A stretch of DNA of 64,000 nt from positions 62,001 to 126,000 of the forward strand of contig CAVXAF010000002.1 of NCBI GenBank assembly GCA_963759735.1, written 5' to 3'. This document shows, in pieces, positions 36,076 to 47,944 of this stretch. The first letter of the stretch is position 1, and each line of letters begins with the position of its first letter. A program made the translations under genes and the position numbers. Below the pieces are notes generated by a model. That model had not been told where the DNA came from, made no database searches, and saw nothing but the letters and a program-made list of their open reading frames with translations. The DNA comes from Hyphomicrobium_A sp963759735 (GTDB lineage: Bacteria > Pseudomonadota > Alphaproteobacteria > Rhizobiales > Hyphomicrobiaceae).

Positions 36076-36263
36076 CGGGCATCCTTTCTGTGAGATGTGG
36101 GAGGGCAAAGCCCTCAAGCGGCGGCCACGGCCGGGATGTCGTCCAGCAGGGTCGCAAGTGATGGCGTCTTATACACGAGGCTGGCGCGCTCGCGAGCATA
36201 AATGCAGCCCTTATGGCGGCGATGATGTTAACCAGCAGCTCCACGCTGGGCCGGTCTGCGGCG

Positions 36264-37176
36264 TCAGCCGAAATTGAACACGCGAGTTGGACGGAAGGCG
36301 CCTTTTTCCAGCTCTCCGAGGGCCAGAATGCGGCCCTTGAAGTGGGCATATGCCGCGCCGTTGAGGATGGGGGCGTCGCGGCCGCGCACCAGCACGGCCT
36401 GGCCGCGGGACAGGCTGGCGGCATCTCCCGGACCGACACTGACCCCGGGAATGTCATCAAGCGCCGCCTCGACCGCCAAGCAGGTGGCGGCCGATGCTGC
36501 CCGCTTCGGCCATTTCCTGCAGGTTGCCGAGTTGCACAGCCGTCTGCTCATCGAAGCCGCCGACGCGTGTGCGGCGCAGGGCGATGACGTGGGCGGCGCT
36601 GCCCAGCATGCGGCCCATGTCGCGCGCCAGGGCCCGCACGTAGGTGCCCTTGCCGCAGTCGGCTTCGAGCACGGCGGTGGCGCTGTCGGGCATGTCGATG
36701 AGGCGCAGTTCGTCGACGACGATCCAGCGCGGCTCCAGCACGACCACCTCGCCGGCGCGCGCGAGGTCATAGGCGCGGTTGCCGTCGACCTTGATGGCGG
36801 AGAACGCCGGCGGCACCTGGCTGATCTCGCCGATGAAATTGGCGAGGACGCTTTGGATGTCGGCGAAGGACGGCAGCACGTCCGACGTCCGCACGACCTT
36901 GCCTTCGGCGTCGTCTGTGTCTGTCTCGGCGCCGAAGCGGACAGTGAAGCGGTAGGCCTTCTCGCCATCGACGGCGAAGGGCACCGTTTTCGTCGCCTCA
37001 CCGAGAGCGATGGGCAGGATGCCGGTGGCCAACGGATCAAGCGTGCCGGCGTGGCCGGCCTTCTGGGCCTCGAACAGGCGGCGCACGGCGCCGACGGCCT
37101 GCGTCGACGTCATGCCGATGGGCTTGTCGAGCACGACCCACCCGTGCACCGGGTTTCCCTTTTTACGCCGCGCCAT
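36264..37176 (-). CDS. truB: tRNA pseudouridine(55) synthase (one frameshift as sequenced)
   Basis: Makes pseudouridine 55 in the T loop of tRNAs. Starts GNPVHGWVVLDKPIGMTST and contains the catalytic Asp in GHAGTLDPLATG, then the DFSAIKVDG-like block PPAFSAIKVDGNRAY and CGKGTYVRALARDMG. The C-terminal part (VEAALDDIPG to RPTRVFNFG) is in another frame. Dropping one base at about 36476 restores it, giving about 303 aa. ATG at 37176 is 8 bases after the rbfA stop. Confidence 0.93.
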
Positions 37177-37184
37177 CTGGCCGC

Positions 37185-37586
37185 TCAGTCCTTGTCCAGG
37201 TCCTGACGGACCTTGGGGCTCGCCAGCAGCGCATCGATGCGGCTTGCTTCCTCGAACGTCTCGTCGCGCACAAAGCGGATGTCGGGGGCGAACTTCAGGT
37301 TCACCGCTTGCGCCACCTCGGCGCGGATGAAGCGCTTGTTGCGGGTGAGAGCGTCGATGACTTCCTTGATGTCGGTATCGCCGAGCGTGACGACGTAGGC
37401 GGTCGCCAGCTTGAGGTCGGGCGACAGACGCACCTCCGGCACGGTGATGACGTGCGAGGCGATGGTGTCATCGTGGATGTCGCCGCGCGCCAGCATCTCA
37501 GCGAGCTTGTGGCGGATGACTTCGCCGATGCGAAGCTGCCGCTGCGTTGGCGCCGCCGAGTGCGCCGATTTCTTGGATCTGGTCAC
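37185..37586 (-). CDS. rbfA: 30S ribosome-binding factor A
   Basis: 133 aa ribosome maturation factor needed for 16S rRNA 5' end processing. Conserved core: RQLRIGEVIRHKLAEML, LVTVTEVRLSPD-like segment (VITVPEVRLSPDLKLATAYV) and IDALLASPK. GTG start at 37586; the frame upstream is open but gives a non-homologous extension. It lies between infB and truB, the conserved order. Confidence 0.92.
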   Translation of the reverse strand: MTRSKKSAHSAAPTQRQLRIGEVIRHKLAEMLARGDIHDDTIASHVITVPEVRLSPDLKLATAYVVTLGDTDIKEVIDALTRNKRFIRAEVAQAVNLKFAPDIRFVRDETFEEASRIDALLASPKVRQDLDKD

Positions 37587-37702
37587 TGGATTTCGTCTGT
37601 TGGATCCGCTGCGGGATTGGACCGCGAACGGGCGCCTGAACGAGGTGCCGGACAAGATGTCCGACACCTGACTGGGTAGCTGGAGATGGTTGGCGTGGCC
37701 CG

Positions 37703-40384
<2,682 letters not shown>

Positions 40385-40422
40385 GCTCTTCTCGTTAACT
40401 CCGAAAACGCGCGATCCTGCCT

Positions 40423-41065
40423 TCAGGATGCGCTAAGGCCCGACCGATAGCGCCTCAAGCGCTCGGCCTGGCTGAGAAACCGTGTCGTGGCTCCGCCTTG
40501 TATGAGGCCAGCATGTACCACATTTGACCGCCCCATGGCCAAGCTCAATTGTTCGATGGTGAGCCAATCAACAATAGGTGCAGCCTTGCCTTTATCCCGT
40601 TGAATTGCCGTGAACTTGGCGTCCGACTTACGGCGGCCCTCGGCAGTTCCTTCCGTCCCGTGCAGCAGCGCCGCACCACGTCCGCCGTCGAGCATCTTCT
40701 CGACCTTCTCGGCTCCGGTGCAGACGAGGCCGGCCTTATTGGCCAGCGAAAGGGCGTTGAGGAGACGGTCTACAAATAATGCGTCGATCGTCTCCGGCAA
40801 GTCCGGTGGCGCGCTTACCTGCCGCTTGAGGCTCTTGGCAAAAGCGTTCGCCTTGATCGCCGCTTCGACCATCGGACGCTCCGCCGTGACCCAGACGCCA
40901 CGACCGGGCAGCTTGCGGGCGACATCGGGTACGATCACGCCGGAAGGGTCGGCGACGAAGCGGATCAGGTCCTCGGGCGGCAGCTCCGCGGCGCGTGACA
41001 ATGCAACGGCGGAGCGAGCCCCGCACGTCTCCATCGTCTGCGTCGTCCAGCGTCTCAGCGCCCAA
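40423..41065 (-). CDS. YlxR family RNA-binding protein fused to an L7Ae-like domain (one frameshift)
   Basis: N-terminal YlxR/DUF448 domain (RRCIVTRR, EDLIRFVADPSGVIVPDVARKL, PGRGVWVTA) followed by a second domain with NALSLANKAGLVCTGAEKVEKML, like YlxQ/L7Ae. The RRCIVT motif is in a different frame from the rest; one extra base at about 40989 explains this, for about 213 aa. Start chosen at TTG 41065, because GAGAGGAA lies seven bases upstream; the other frame offers an ATG at 41091 but loses the signature Cys motif. Encoded between nusA and infB, where the YlxR gene belongs. Confidence 0.75.
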
Positions 41066-41097
41066 TCCGAAATTCCTCTCGACGTGAACATTTCCAA

Positions 41098-42758
41098 CTA
41101 GCCTTCGACGGTGGCGTCTTTGCCACCCTCGACGGGCTCGTCGCCCTCGCCAGCATCCTCGGCGACCTCTTCAGCCGCCGGCTCGAGATCCTCGGCCTTG
41201 ATCCAGCCGGCGAGCACGCGCGCCGACATGATCATTTCCTCGGCCTCCTTGCGGCCAATCTCGAAGCCTTCGAGCACGCCCTTGTGACGCACCGGCTCGG
41301 CGTCCTTTTCCTTCTTGCGCTCCGTCCAGCCGATCAGATCGTCGGTGGCGCAGTCGGCGAGGTCCTCGAGCGTCTTGATGCCGTTCTCGCCCATCGCCAC
41401 CATCATCGCGGTGGTGACGCCCTGCACCTTGGCAATCTCGTCGGCAACGCCGAGTTCGCGCCGCTTGGCGTCGCGGTCGGCTTCCTGCTTCTCGAGATAT
41501 TCGCGCGCACGCGTCTGGATCTCGTTGGCGGTGTGCTCGTCGAAGCCTTCGATGTGGGCGATCTCGCCGAGGTCGACGTAAGCCACCTCCTCGATCGAGG
41601 CGAAGCCCTCGGTCACCAGCAGCTGGGCGATCACCTCGTCGACGTCGAGCGCCTCCATGAGCATGTTGCGAGCGCTCGGAGAATTCCTTCTGGCGGCGCT
41701 CGGACTCTTCCTGCTCGGTGAGGATGTCGATGTCCCAGCCGGTGAGCTGCGAGGCGAGGCGCACGTTCTGGCCGCGACGGCCGATGGCCAGCGACAGCTG
41801 GCTCTCGGGCACAACGACCTCGATGCGGTTGGAATCTTCGTCGAGCACGACCTTGGTCACCTCGGCGGGCGCCAGCGCGTTGACGATGAAGCTCGCCGCA
41901 TCCGGGTTCCACTGGATGATGTCGACCTTCTCGCCCTGCAGCTCGTTGACGACGGCCTGCACGCGGCTGCCGCGCATGCCGACGCAGGCGCCGACCGGAT
42001 CGATCGATGAATCCTTGGAGATGACGGCAATCTTGGCGCGGCTGCCCGGATCGCGGGCGACCGACTTGATCTCGACGACGCCGTCGTAGATCTCCGGCAC
42101 TTCCTGCGCGAACAGCTTCGACATGAACTCGGGCCGGGCGCGCGACAGGAAGATCTGCGGGCCGCGCGGCTCGCGGGAGACGTCGTAGATGTAGGCGCGG
42201 ATGCGGTCGCCGTAGCGCACGTTCTCGCGCGGGATCATCTCGTCGCGGCGGATGATGCCCTCGGCGCGGCCCGAGGTCGACGATGACGTTGCCGTACTCG
42301 ACCCGCTTCACGGTGCCGTTGACGATCTCGCCGATGCGGTCCTTGTATTCGCTGTAGTGGCGCTCACGCTCGGCCTCGCGCACCTTCTGCACGATGACCT
42401 GCTTGGCGTTCTGCGCGGCGACGCGGCCGAAATCCAGCGGCGGCAGCGGCTCGGCGATGAGGTCGCCGACCTTGGCCTCGGCGTTGCGGCGCTGCGCGTC
42501 GGCGAGGTGATCTGCGTCGAGTCGTTCTCGACCGTGCTCGACGACGGCGAGCACGCGCGACAGCCGCGTCTCGCCCGTCTTGGGGTCGATCTCGCAGCGG
42601 ATGTCGTTCTCGGCGCCGTAGCGCGACTTGGCCGCCTTCTGGATGGCGTCTTCCATCGCCTCGATGACGATCTTGCGGTCGATCGACTTCTCGCGCGCGA
42701 CCGCGTCGGCGATCTGCAGGAGCTCCAGCCTGTTGGCGCTGATGCCGGCCATTGCCAT
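41098..42758 (-). CDS. nusA: Transcription elongation/termination factor NusA (four frameshifts as sequenced)
   Basis: Binds RNA polymerase and nascent RNA. Segments in order: SANRLELLQIADAVAREKSIDR (N-terminal domain), VENDSTQIT out of frame, AQRRNAEAKVGDLI, EYGNVIVDLG (S1), then another frame with RAYIYDVSREPRGPQIFLSRA, VGMRGSRVQAVVNEL (KH), WNPDAASFIVNAL, then again another frame with MLMEALDVDEVIAQLLV, DLGEIAHIEGFDEHTA (C-terminal acidic repeats). Extra bases near 42535, 42270 and 41670 and one missing base near 42506 restore a product of about 552 aa. ATG at 42758. Confidence 0.94.
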
Positions 42759-42762
42759 GGTC

Positions 42763-43376
42763 TTAGTCCTCCTCGCGATCCGCGCTTGGCTCTACGGCCT
42801 CGTCGGATGCTGATGCGTTACCCTTCTTTGCGCGGCGCAAGGCCTCGCGGATCAGTTCGTCGGTCAGCACGAGCCGCGCTTCGCGAAACGAGCCCAACCG
42901 GTATGCCGATCACGTTCTTGTCCGGCTGCACCGAGATCGACCTCGATACGCACCTCACCGTCCTCGAAGCCCTCGAGCATGCCGCGGAAACGCTTGCGAC
43001 CGTCGATCGGCTCCTTCACCTCGATCTTCGCCTCGTGGCCGGCCCAGTCCTCGAAGTCGGAGGGCCGCACCAGCGGCCGGTCGATGCCGGGCGAGGAAAC
43101 CTCGAGACGATAGCGCGCCGGAAAGCGGCTCGTGCACGTCGAGCAGCGGCGAAATCTCCTTCGAGATGATCTCGCAGTCCTCGATCGTCATCGTGCCGTC
43201 GGGCCGCTCGGCCATGATCTGCAACGTCCTGGCCTTCGCGGCCCGGACACGCCGACGCGCACAAGTCGGAAGCCGCGATCGCTGAGCGCCGGCTCGATCA
43301 GCTCGGCAACCCGCGCAGCGGCGCCACTCTCCACGATGAACCGGTCGCCCAGGGCGCCGTCGTCGCCAGCGTGCAT
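42763..43376 (-). CDS. rimP: Ribosome maturation factor RimP (five frameshifts as sequenced)
   Basis: Assembly factor for the 30S subunit. Recognisable pieces in order: ESGAAARVAELIEPALSDRGFRLVRV; LQIMAERPDGTMTIEDCEIISKE; SPLLDVHEPLSG; YRLEVSSPGIDRPLVRP; FEDWAGHEAKIEVKEPIDGR; KNVIGIP; and EARLVLTDELIREALRRAKK to the TAA at 42763. One extra base at each of about 43241, 43223, 43116, 42931 and 42898 joins all into about 202 aa. The stop lies four bases before the nusA start, as in other proteobacteria. Confidence 0.9.
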
Positions 43377-43423
43377 GCTCGAATGTATTACCGGTCAGCT
43401 TTGCCCGATCCCTTACGCCAATA

Positions 43424-43452
43424 CAAAAAGAGCGGACCCAGAGGGCCCACTC
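43424..43452 (-). terminator. Rho-independent terminator after trmB
   Basis: GAGTGGGCCC pairs with GGGTCCGCTC (10 bp with G-U pairs) around a 3-base loop, followed on the minus strand by TTTTTG. It sits between the trmB stop and the rimP start and separates metK-trmB from the rimP-nusA operon. Confidence 0.85.
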
Positions 43453-43485
43453 CTGATAGTTGAGATGATCATGAGCAGCAGAATA

Positions 43486-44298
43486 TTACGGGATCGTGAC
43501 CCGGCTTGCAAGGGGATGGGTCCGCCGATATGCCGCGGCCTCGCGGCGCAGGAACCGTAGGAAATAGCGTGCGACGGCCCTCCCGGCCGGCCTTCGCCTC
43601 ATAGCGTGTCGGCGGCCAATCGGGCCGCCTCTGCGCGCCAATCCTGCGGGCCCAGCGACCTGCCAGGCGAAGTCGGCGTGCGCCATGCAAGGCGAGCAGG
43701 ATGGTGCGCAGGTAGTCGCCGATATCGGTGGCGATGCGCAGTTCTCGCACCGGGGCGCATGACGCGGGCCAGCGCGTCGACCAGCGCGGGATTGATGAGC
43801 CGGCGCTTGACGTGGCGCTTCTTGGGCCAGGGGTCGGGAAACAGGATGAACACCCGGTCGAGGCAGCCTGCGGGCAGCAGCGCGCAACACCTCGCGCGCA
43901 TCCTCGGTGCTGATGCGGACGTTGCCGAGGGCGCCCTCATCGATGGCCGACAGCGCCTTGACGACGCCGTCCTCGAACACCTCGCAGCCGATCAGCCCGA
44001 CCTCAGGATTGGCCCGCGCCTGCCAGATCAGGTGCTCGCCGCCGCCAAAGCCGATCTCCAGCCACAAGCCCGCAACGGGCGCTGGAAACTGCGCCGCAGG
44101 CGATTGCGCCGATAGAGCCGGCGCCAGCGCCACGCGCGGCAGCACGACGTCGAGCAGGTGCTGCTGACGCGCACTCAGGCGCCGCCCGCGCCGACGTCCA
44201 AACGATCGCAGCTCGTCGCGGTGCGCGGGATCGGTCGCGGCTGCCGGCTCGGCGCCCAGCTGAACGCCCGCCTCAGCCAATGGCCTTCTTGATCGCAT
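43486..44298 (-). CDS. trmB: tRNA (guanosine(46)-N7)-methyltransferase (six frameshifts as sequenced)
   Basis: SAM-dependent methylation of tRNA G46. Conserved pieces: RRLSARQQHLLDVVLPRVAL, LEIGFGGGEHL (SAM site), VGLIGCEVFEDGVVKAL; then in other frames DRVFILFPDPWPKKRHVKRRL, RELRIATDIGDYL, DFAWQVAGP, DWPPTRYEAKA and YFLRFLRREAAAY. One extra base at each of about 43877, 43752, 43681, 43650, 43622 and 43575 gives about 268 aa. The start at 44298 overlaps the metK end by 26 bases. Confidence 0.92.
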   Translation of the reverse strand: MRSRRPLAEAGVQLGAEPAAATDPAHRDELRSFGRRRGRRLSARQQHLLDVVLPRVALAPALSAQSPAAQFPAPVAGLWLEIGFGGGEHLIWQARANPEVGLIGCEVFEDGVVKALSAIDEGALGNVRISTEDAREVLRAAARRLPRPGVHPVSRPLAQEAPRQAPAHQSRAGRRAGPRHAPRCENCASPPISATTCAPSCSPCMAHADFAWQVAGPAGLARRGGPIGRRHAMRRRPAGRAVARYFLRFLRREAAAYRRTHPLASRVTIP

Positions 44299-45481
44299 CG
44301 GCAAGGTCGGTCCTCTCCCAGGAGAAGCCGCCGTCCGCATCGGGCGCGCGTCCGAAGTGGCCGTAGGCCGCGGTGCGCGCGTAGATCGGCTTGTTGAGAT
44401 CGAGGTGCTCGCGGATGCCGCGCGGCGACAGATCCATCACCTCGCCCAGCGCCTGCTCGAGCTTAGCCTCGTCGACCTTGCCGGTGCCGTGCGTGTCGAC
44501 GTAGATCGACAGCGGCTTGGCGACGCCGATGGCGTAGGAGAGCTGGATGGTGCAGCGGTCGGCAAGACCGGCCGCGACAACGTTCTTGGCGAGGTAGCGG
44601 GCGGCGTAGGCGGCCGAGCGATCGACCTTCGTCGGGTCCTTGCCGGAGAAGGCGCCGCCGCCGTGCGGGGCCGCGCCGCCGTAGGTGTCGACGATGATCT
44701 TGCGGCCGGTGAGGCCGGTGTCGCCGTCGGGGCCGCCGATGAAGAACTTACCCGTCGGGTTGATGTGCCAGATGGTGTCCTTGCCGATCCAGCCGTCGGG
44801 GAGCGTCTTGCGCACGTAGGGTTCGATGATGTCGCGCACCTGCCGCGAGGACAGATCCTCGACGATGTGCTGGTGCGAGACGACGATCTGGGTAACGCCG
44901 ACGGGCTTGCCGTCCTCGTAGCGCACCGTGACCTGGCTCTTGGAGTCGGGGCCGAGCATGGCCGCATCGCCGGTCTTGTTTTTGCGCGCGTGGGCGAGGT
45001 TCTCGAGGATCTTGTGGCTGTAGTAGATCGGTGCCGGCATCAGTTCGGGCGTCTCGCTGCAGGCGTAGCCGAACATGATGCCCTGATCGCCGGCGCCTTC
45101 CTCCTTGTTGGTCGGCTGCTTGGCGTCGACGCCGGCGGCGATGTCGGCCGACTGCCCGTGCAGGAGCACCTCGATGTTGCAGTTGGCCCAGTGGAAGCCG
45201 TCCTGCTCGTAGCCGATGTCCTTGATCGCCTTGCGCGTGACGTCCTGGATCATGGCGACGGTCACGGACTTGGGCGTGTTGGAATATTCACCGGCGATCA
45301 CGACGCGCTGCGTCGTCGCCATGGTCTCGCAGGCGGCGCGGATGGCCCACGGGTCGAGGCCGGCGCTGAGGCTCTCGCGGTAGAACGCATCGACGACTTC
45401 ATCGGAGATGCGGTCGCAGACCTTGTCGGGGTGGCCCTCGGAAACCGACTCGCTGGTGAATAGGTATGACTTGCGTGCCAC
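44273..45481 (-). CDS. metK: S-adenosylmethionine synthetase
   Basis: Makes SAM from methionine and ATP. 402 aa, intact: GHPDKVCDRISDEVVD near the N-terminus, GDQGIMFGYACSETPELMP in the middle, and GGGAFSGKDPTKVDRSAAY glycine-rich loop. GTG start at 45481. The leader of 145 bases toward the XRE gene was checked for a SAM riboswitch; none was recognised. Followed by trmB, which uses its product. Confidence 0.97.
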   Translation of the reverse strand: MARKSYLFTSESVSEGHPDKVCDRISDEVVDAFYRESLSAGLDPWAIRAACETMATTQRVVIAGEYSNTPKSVTVAMIQDVTRKAIKDIGYEQDGFHWANCNIEVLLHGQSADIAAGVDAKQPTNKEEGAGDQGIMFGYACSETPELMPAPIYYSHKILENLAHARKNKTGDAAMLGPDSKSQVTVRYEDGKPVGVTQIVVSHQHIVEDLSSRQVRDIIEPYVRKTLPDGWIGKDTIWHINPTGKFFIGGPDGDTGLTGRKIIVDTYGGAAPHGGGAFSGKDPTKVDRSAAYAARYLAKNVVAAGLADRCTIQLSYAIGVAKPLSIYVDTHGTGKVDEAKLEQALGEVMDLSPRGIREHLDLNKPIYARTAAYGHFGRAPDADGGFSWERTDLADAIKKAIG

Positions 45482-45625
45482 TCGGGCCCCCGTGCGCTAG
45501 GCGTCGCTTGAAAACGCCGGGTTTGTCTCAGGCTTTGCCTACCGGGTCAAGGATTGAGGCCGCTGCGCGCACGCCTGTCCCCGTCGCCGTTAGGCAACGC
45601 AAGAGCCTGTCGTTCTGCTGATTTC

Positions 45626-46081
45626 TTATTCGCTGGCGACGACTTCGCCGGCGAAGGCGCGCACCAGGTCGACGATTGATCGGCGCACGCGCGGATCGGT
45701 GATGCGCGCGAAGGCCTTGTTGAGTTCCAGGCCCTCGCGGCTGCCAAGGAATTCGACGGCGTAGTTCTCGGCCGGGCGCTCGGCAAACCCGGCGGCGGAG
45801 GCCGTCTGGCCCACCGGCAGCTCCTCGTAGAAGAACTGTACCGGCACGCTGAGAACCTGGGAGAGATCGAACAGGCGGCTGGCGCCGATCCGGTTGATGC
45901 CTTTTTCGTATTTCTGGATCTGCTGGAAAGTCAGGCCGAGATGCTCGCCGAGCTTTTCCTGGCTCATCCCCAGGAGCATGCGGCGCAACCGCACCCGGGC
46001 TCCCACATGAACATCGACCGGGTTGGCACGCCTGGAGCCACGCTCTTCTACTTCAGAGTCGAGCCCGTTTTCTTTCGCCAT
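45626..46081 (-). CDS. XRE-family helix-turn-helix regulator
   Basis: 151 aa. The HTH spans about residues 30-75 (MSQEKLGEHLGLTFQQIQKYEKG), followed by a variable C-terminal half (SVPVQFFYEELPVG). Alphaproteobacteria usually carry such a regulator between lnt and metK. Its target is unknown here; control of metK is plausible from position. ATG at 46081. Confidence 0.88.
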   Translation of the reverse strand: MAKENGLDSEVEERGSRRANPVDVHVGARVRLRRMLLGMSQEKLGEHLGLTFQQIQKYEKGINRIGASRLFDLSQVLSVPVQFFYEELPVGQTASAAGFAERPAENYAVEFLGSREGLELNKAFARITDPRVRRSIVDLVRAFAGEVVASE

Positions 46082-46237
46082 TCTTGCTTACCCTAATCCC
46101 GCTATTGTTTGTGCACGCTGTGATTGCGGGCGCTCACCCCATCTAACTTGGGGTGCTCTACGGGCCGGGAAGATTTCCGGCCGACGAGGTGCGCTTTATG
46201 ACCGTTGCCCCCCTTGGAAACAACAAGCAAATTGTCA

Positions 46238-47944
46238 CTAATGACGTTCACGAGACCGAAGCGCAAATGCGGCGACCAAGAAGAACAGCGCTAGTGCTAC
46301 GAAAGTACAATCACCCCACCGGGCATAAACGGGCGCAGATATAGACGCGGGAATTCCACTATCCAGAATGCCGCGGGCATTAAGGTTCAGCATTGCGACA
46401 ACTCGACCTTGCCCGTCTACGACCGCAGAGATGCCGTTGTTTGCCGCCCGAACAATGGGCAACCCCTCCTCGACGGCCCGCACGCGCGTCTGGTGGAAGT
46501 GCTGACGCGGCCCGGTCGTATCGCCGAACCAGCCGTCGTTGGTGATATTGATCAGCAATCCCGGACGCTCAGCACCCTGAACAATAGCGGCTGGGAAGAT
46601 GACCTCGTAGCAAATCAACCCGGCGACAGGCGGCAGGCCCGCGATCCTTAGGAGCGGGCGCGGCACGGTACCGCTGGAGAAGCCGCCGCGCCATCGGGTG
46701 AGCTGCTCCAGGCCGATGCTTTCCAGCAGCGCCTGCATAGGCAGGTATTCACCGAACGGGACGAGGTGGTTCTTGTCGTAGGTCTGCGCCAAGCCGCCGT
46801 TATCGCCGAACACCATGAGACTGTTGTAGCCCCGGCGTGCGCTGCCAGACTCGCCGGGCGTTGGATGCTTGAGGCGCAGCGCGCCCGACAGCAATTGCGT
46901 ACCGTCGGGGAGCGTCGCACCGATGGCCGCCAGCGCCTCTGGATGCTCGAGCGGCAGGAAGGGCATCGCCGCCTCCGGCCATACGAGGTGGGTGATGCCG
47001 GCCAGATCGTCGACGCGGCCCGAGGCGTCGCGCCGCGACAGCGCCAACTGATCTTCGAATATCTCGCGCTGCTTTTCGGGGCGCCACTTGTCGCGCTGCG
47101 GCACGCTCGCCTGCACGATGCGCATGCGTACCCCATCGAGCATGGTCGCCATGTCCGCCGACAGCCGCCAAGCACCGAGCCCGTAAAGCGTCAGCAGCGG
47201 AACGACGGCGAGCACGACTGCGCGCTGTACGGCGCCAAGGCGTGTGGTCGGCTCGGCGCCGGCAATGATGACCAGCGGCCCGGCGAAGATGGCAACGCAC
47301 AGCAGCGTCAAGCCGTAGATGCCAAACACCGATGCCGACTGCATCAGCGCCAGTGGCCACGTCAGCGCATAGCCGAGCACGTTCCAGGGAAAGCCGGTCA
47401 GCACGTGCCCGCGCAGCCATTCCGAAGATGCCAGCGTCAGCGCCAACACCAGGACGCGGGCGGCGCCCGGAGACCAAAATAAGCGCGCCACTGCGGCTGC
47501 CAGCCCCGTGAATAGCGCCAGCCCCGCCGGCAGCATCAGCACGGCAAACGGCATCAGCCATGCGAACTTATCGGCTTCGACCAGAAAGGCCTCGCCGATC
47601 CAGAACAGGCCGAACAGAAAATAGCCAAAGCCAAACCACCAGCCGGCGCCTGCTGCACGCAGCAGCACCCGTCGCCGACTTAAAACGGAGAGGCCGGCGC
47701 CGGAGATGCTGGCGCCGTCGATCAGCCAGACGAGGATCGGCAGGGTCAGGAACAGCACCGGCGAGAGAAAGACGGGCGCCAAGGCGAGGGCAGATGCGGC
47801 GCCAGCCGCAAAGGCGGTCGCCGCGCGGCGCCAGCCGGTTAGTTGCGTGACGCGAAGGGAGTAGCGCTGAACCAAATCCGTCAAGCGCAGGGCAACCGCA
47901 GAGCTGCTGCGGCCCTGCCGCGCGGATGCCGGCGCGAGCGTCAC
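46238..47944 (-). CDS. lnt: Apolipoprotein N-acyltransferase
   Basis: Inner-membrane enzyme that adds the third acyl chain to lipoproteins. 568 aa: about six hydrophobic helices in the first 230 residues, then a periplasmic nitrilase-like domain with the Glu in VWPEAAMPFL, Lys in YDKNHLVPFGEYLP and Cys in GLICYEVIFP, and a final helix near the C-terminus. GTG at 47944 overlaps the corC stop as GTGA. Order corC-lnt-xre-metK is conserved. Confidence 0.93.
   Translation of the reverse strand: MTLAPASARQGRSSSAVALRLTDLVQRYSLRVTQLTGWRRAATAFAAGAASALALAPVFLSPVLFLTLPILVWLIDGASISGAGLSVLSRRRVLLRAAGAGWWFGFGYFLFGLFWIGEAFLVEADKFAWLMPFAVLMLPAGLALFTGLAAAVARLFWSPGAARVLVLALTLASSEWLRGHVLTGFPWNVLGYALTWPLALMQSASVFGIYGLTLLCVAIFAGPLVIIAGAEPTTRLGAVQRAVVLAVVPLLTLYGLGAWRLSADMATMLDGVRMRIVQASVPQRDKWRPEKQREIFEDQLALSRRDASGRVDDLAGITHLVWPEAAMPFLPLEHPEALAAIGATLPDGTQLLSGALRLKHPTPGESGSARRGYNSLMVFGDNGGLAQTYDKNHLVPFGEYLPMQALLESIGLEQLTRWRGGFSSGTVPRPLLRIAGLPPVAGLICYEVIFPAAIVQGAERPGLLINITNDGWFGDTTGPRQHFHQTRVRAVEEGLPIVRAANNGISAVVDGQGRVVAMLNLNARGILDSGIPASISAPVYARWGDCTFVALALFFLVAAFALRSRERH

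Noticed and set aside
44357..45463. 368-codon plus-strand frame opposite metK
   Set aside because: Antisense shadow of an intact, highly conserved gene.
45482..45625. SAM riboswitch upstream of metK
   Set aside because: No SAM-I, SAM-II or SAM/SAH-type core could be recognised in the 145 bases.
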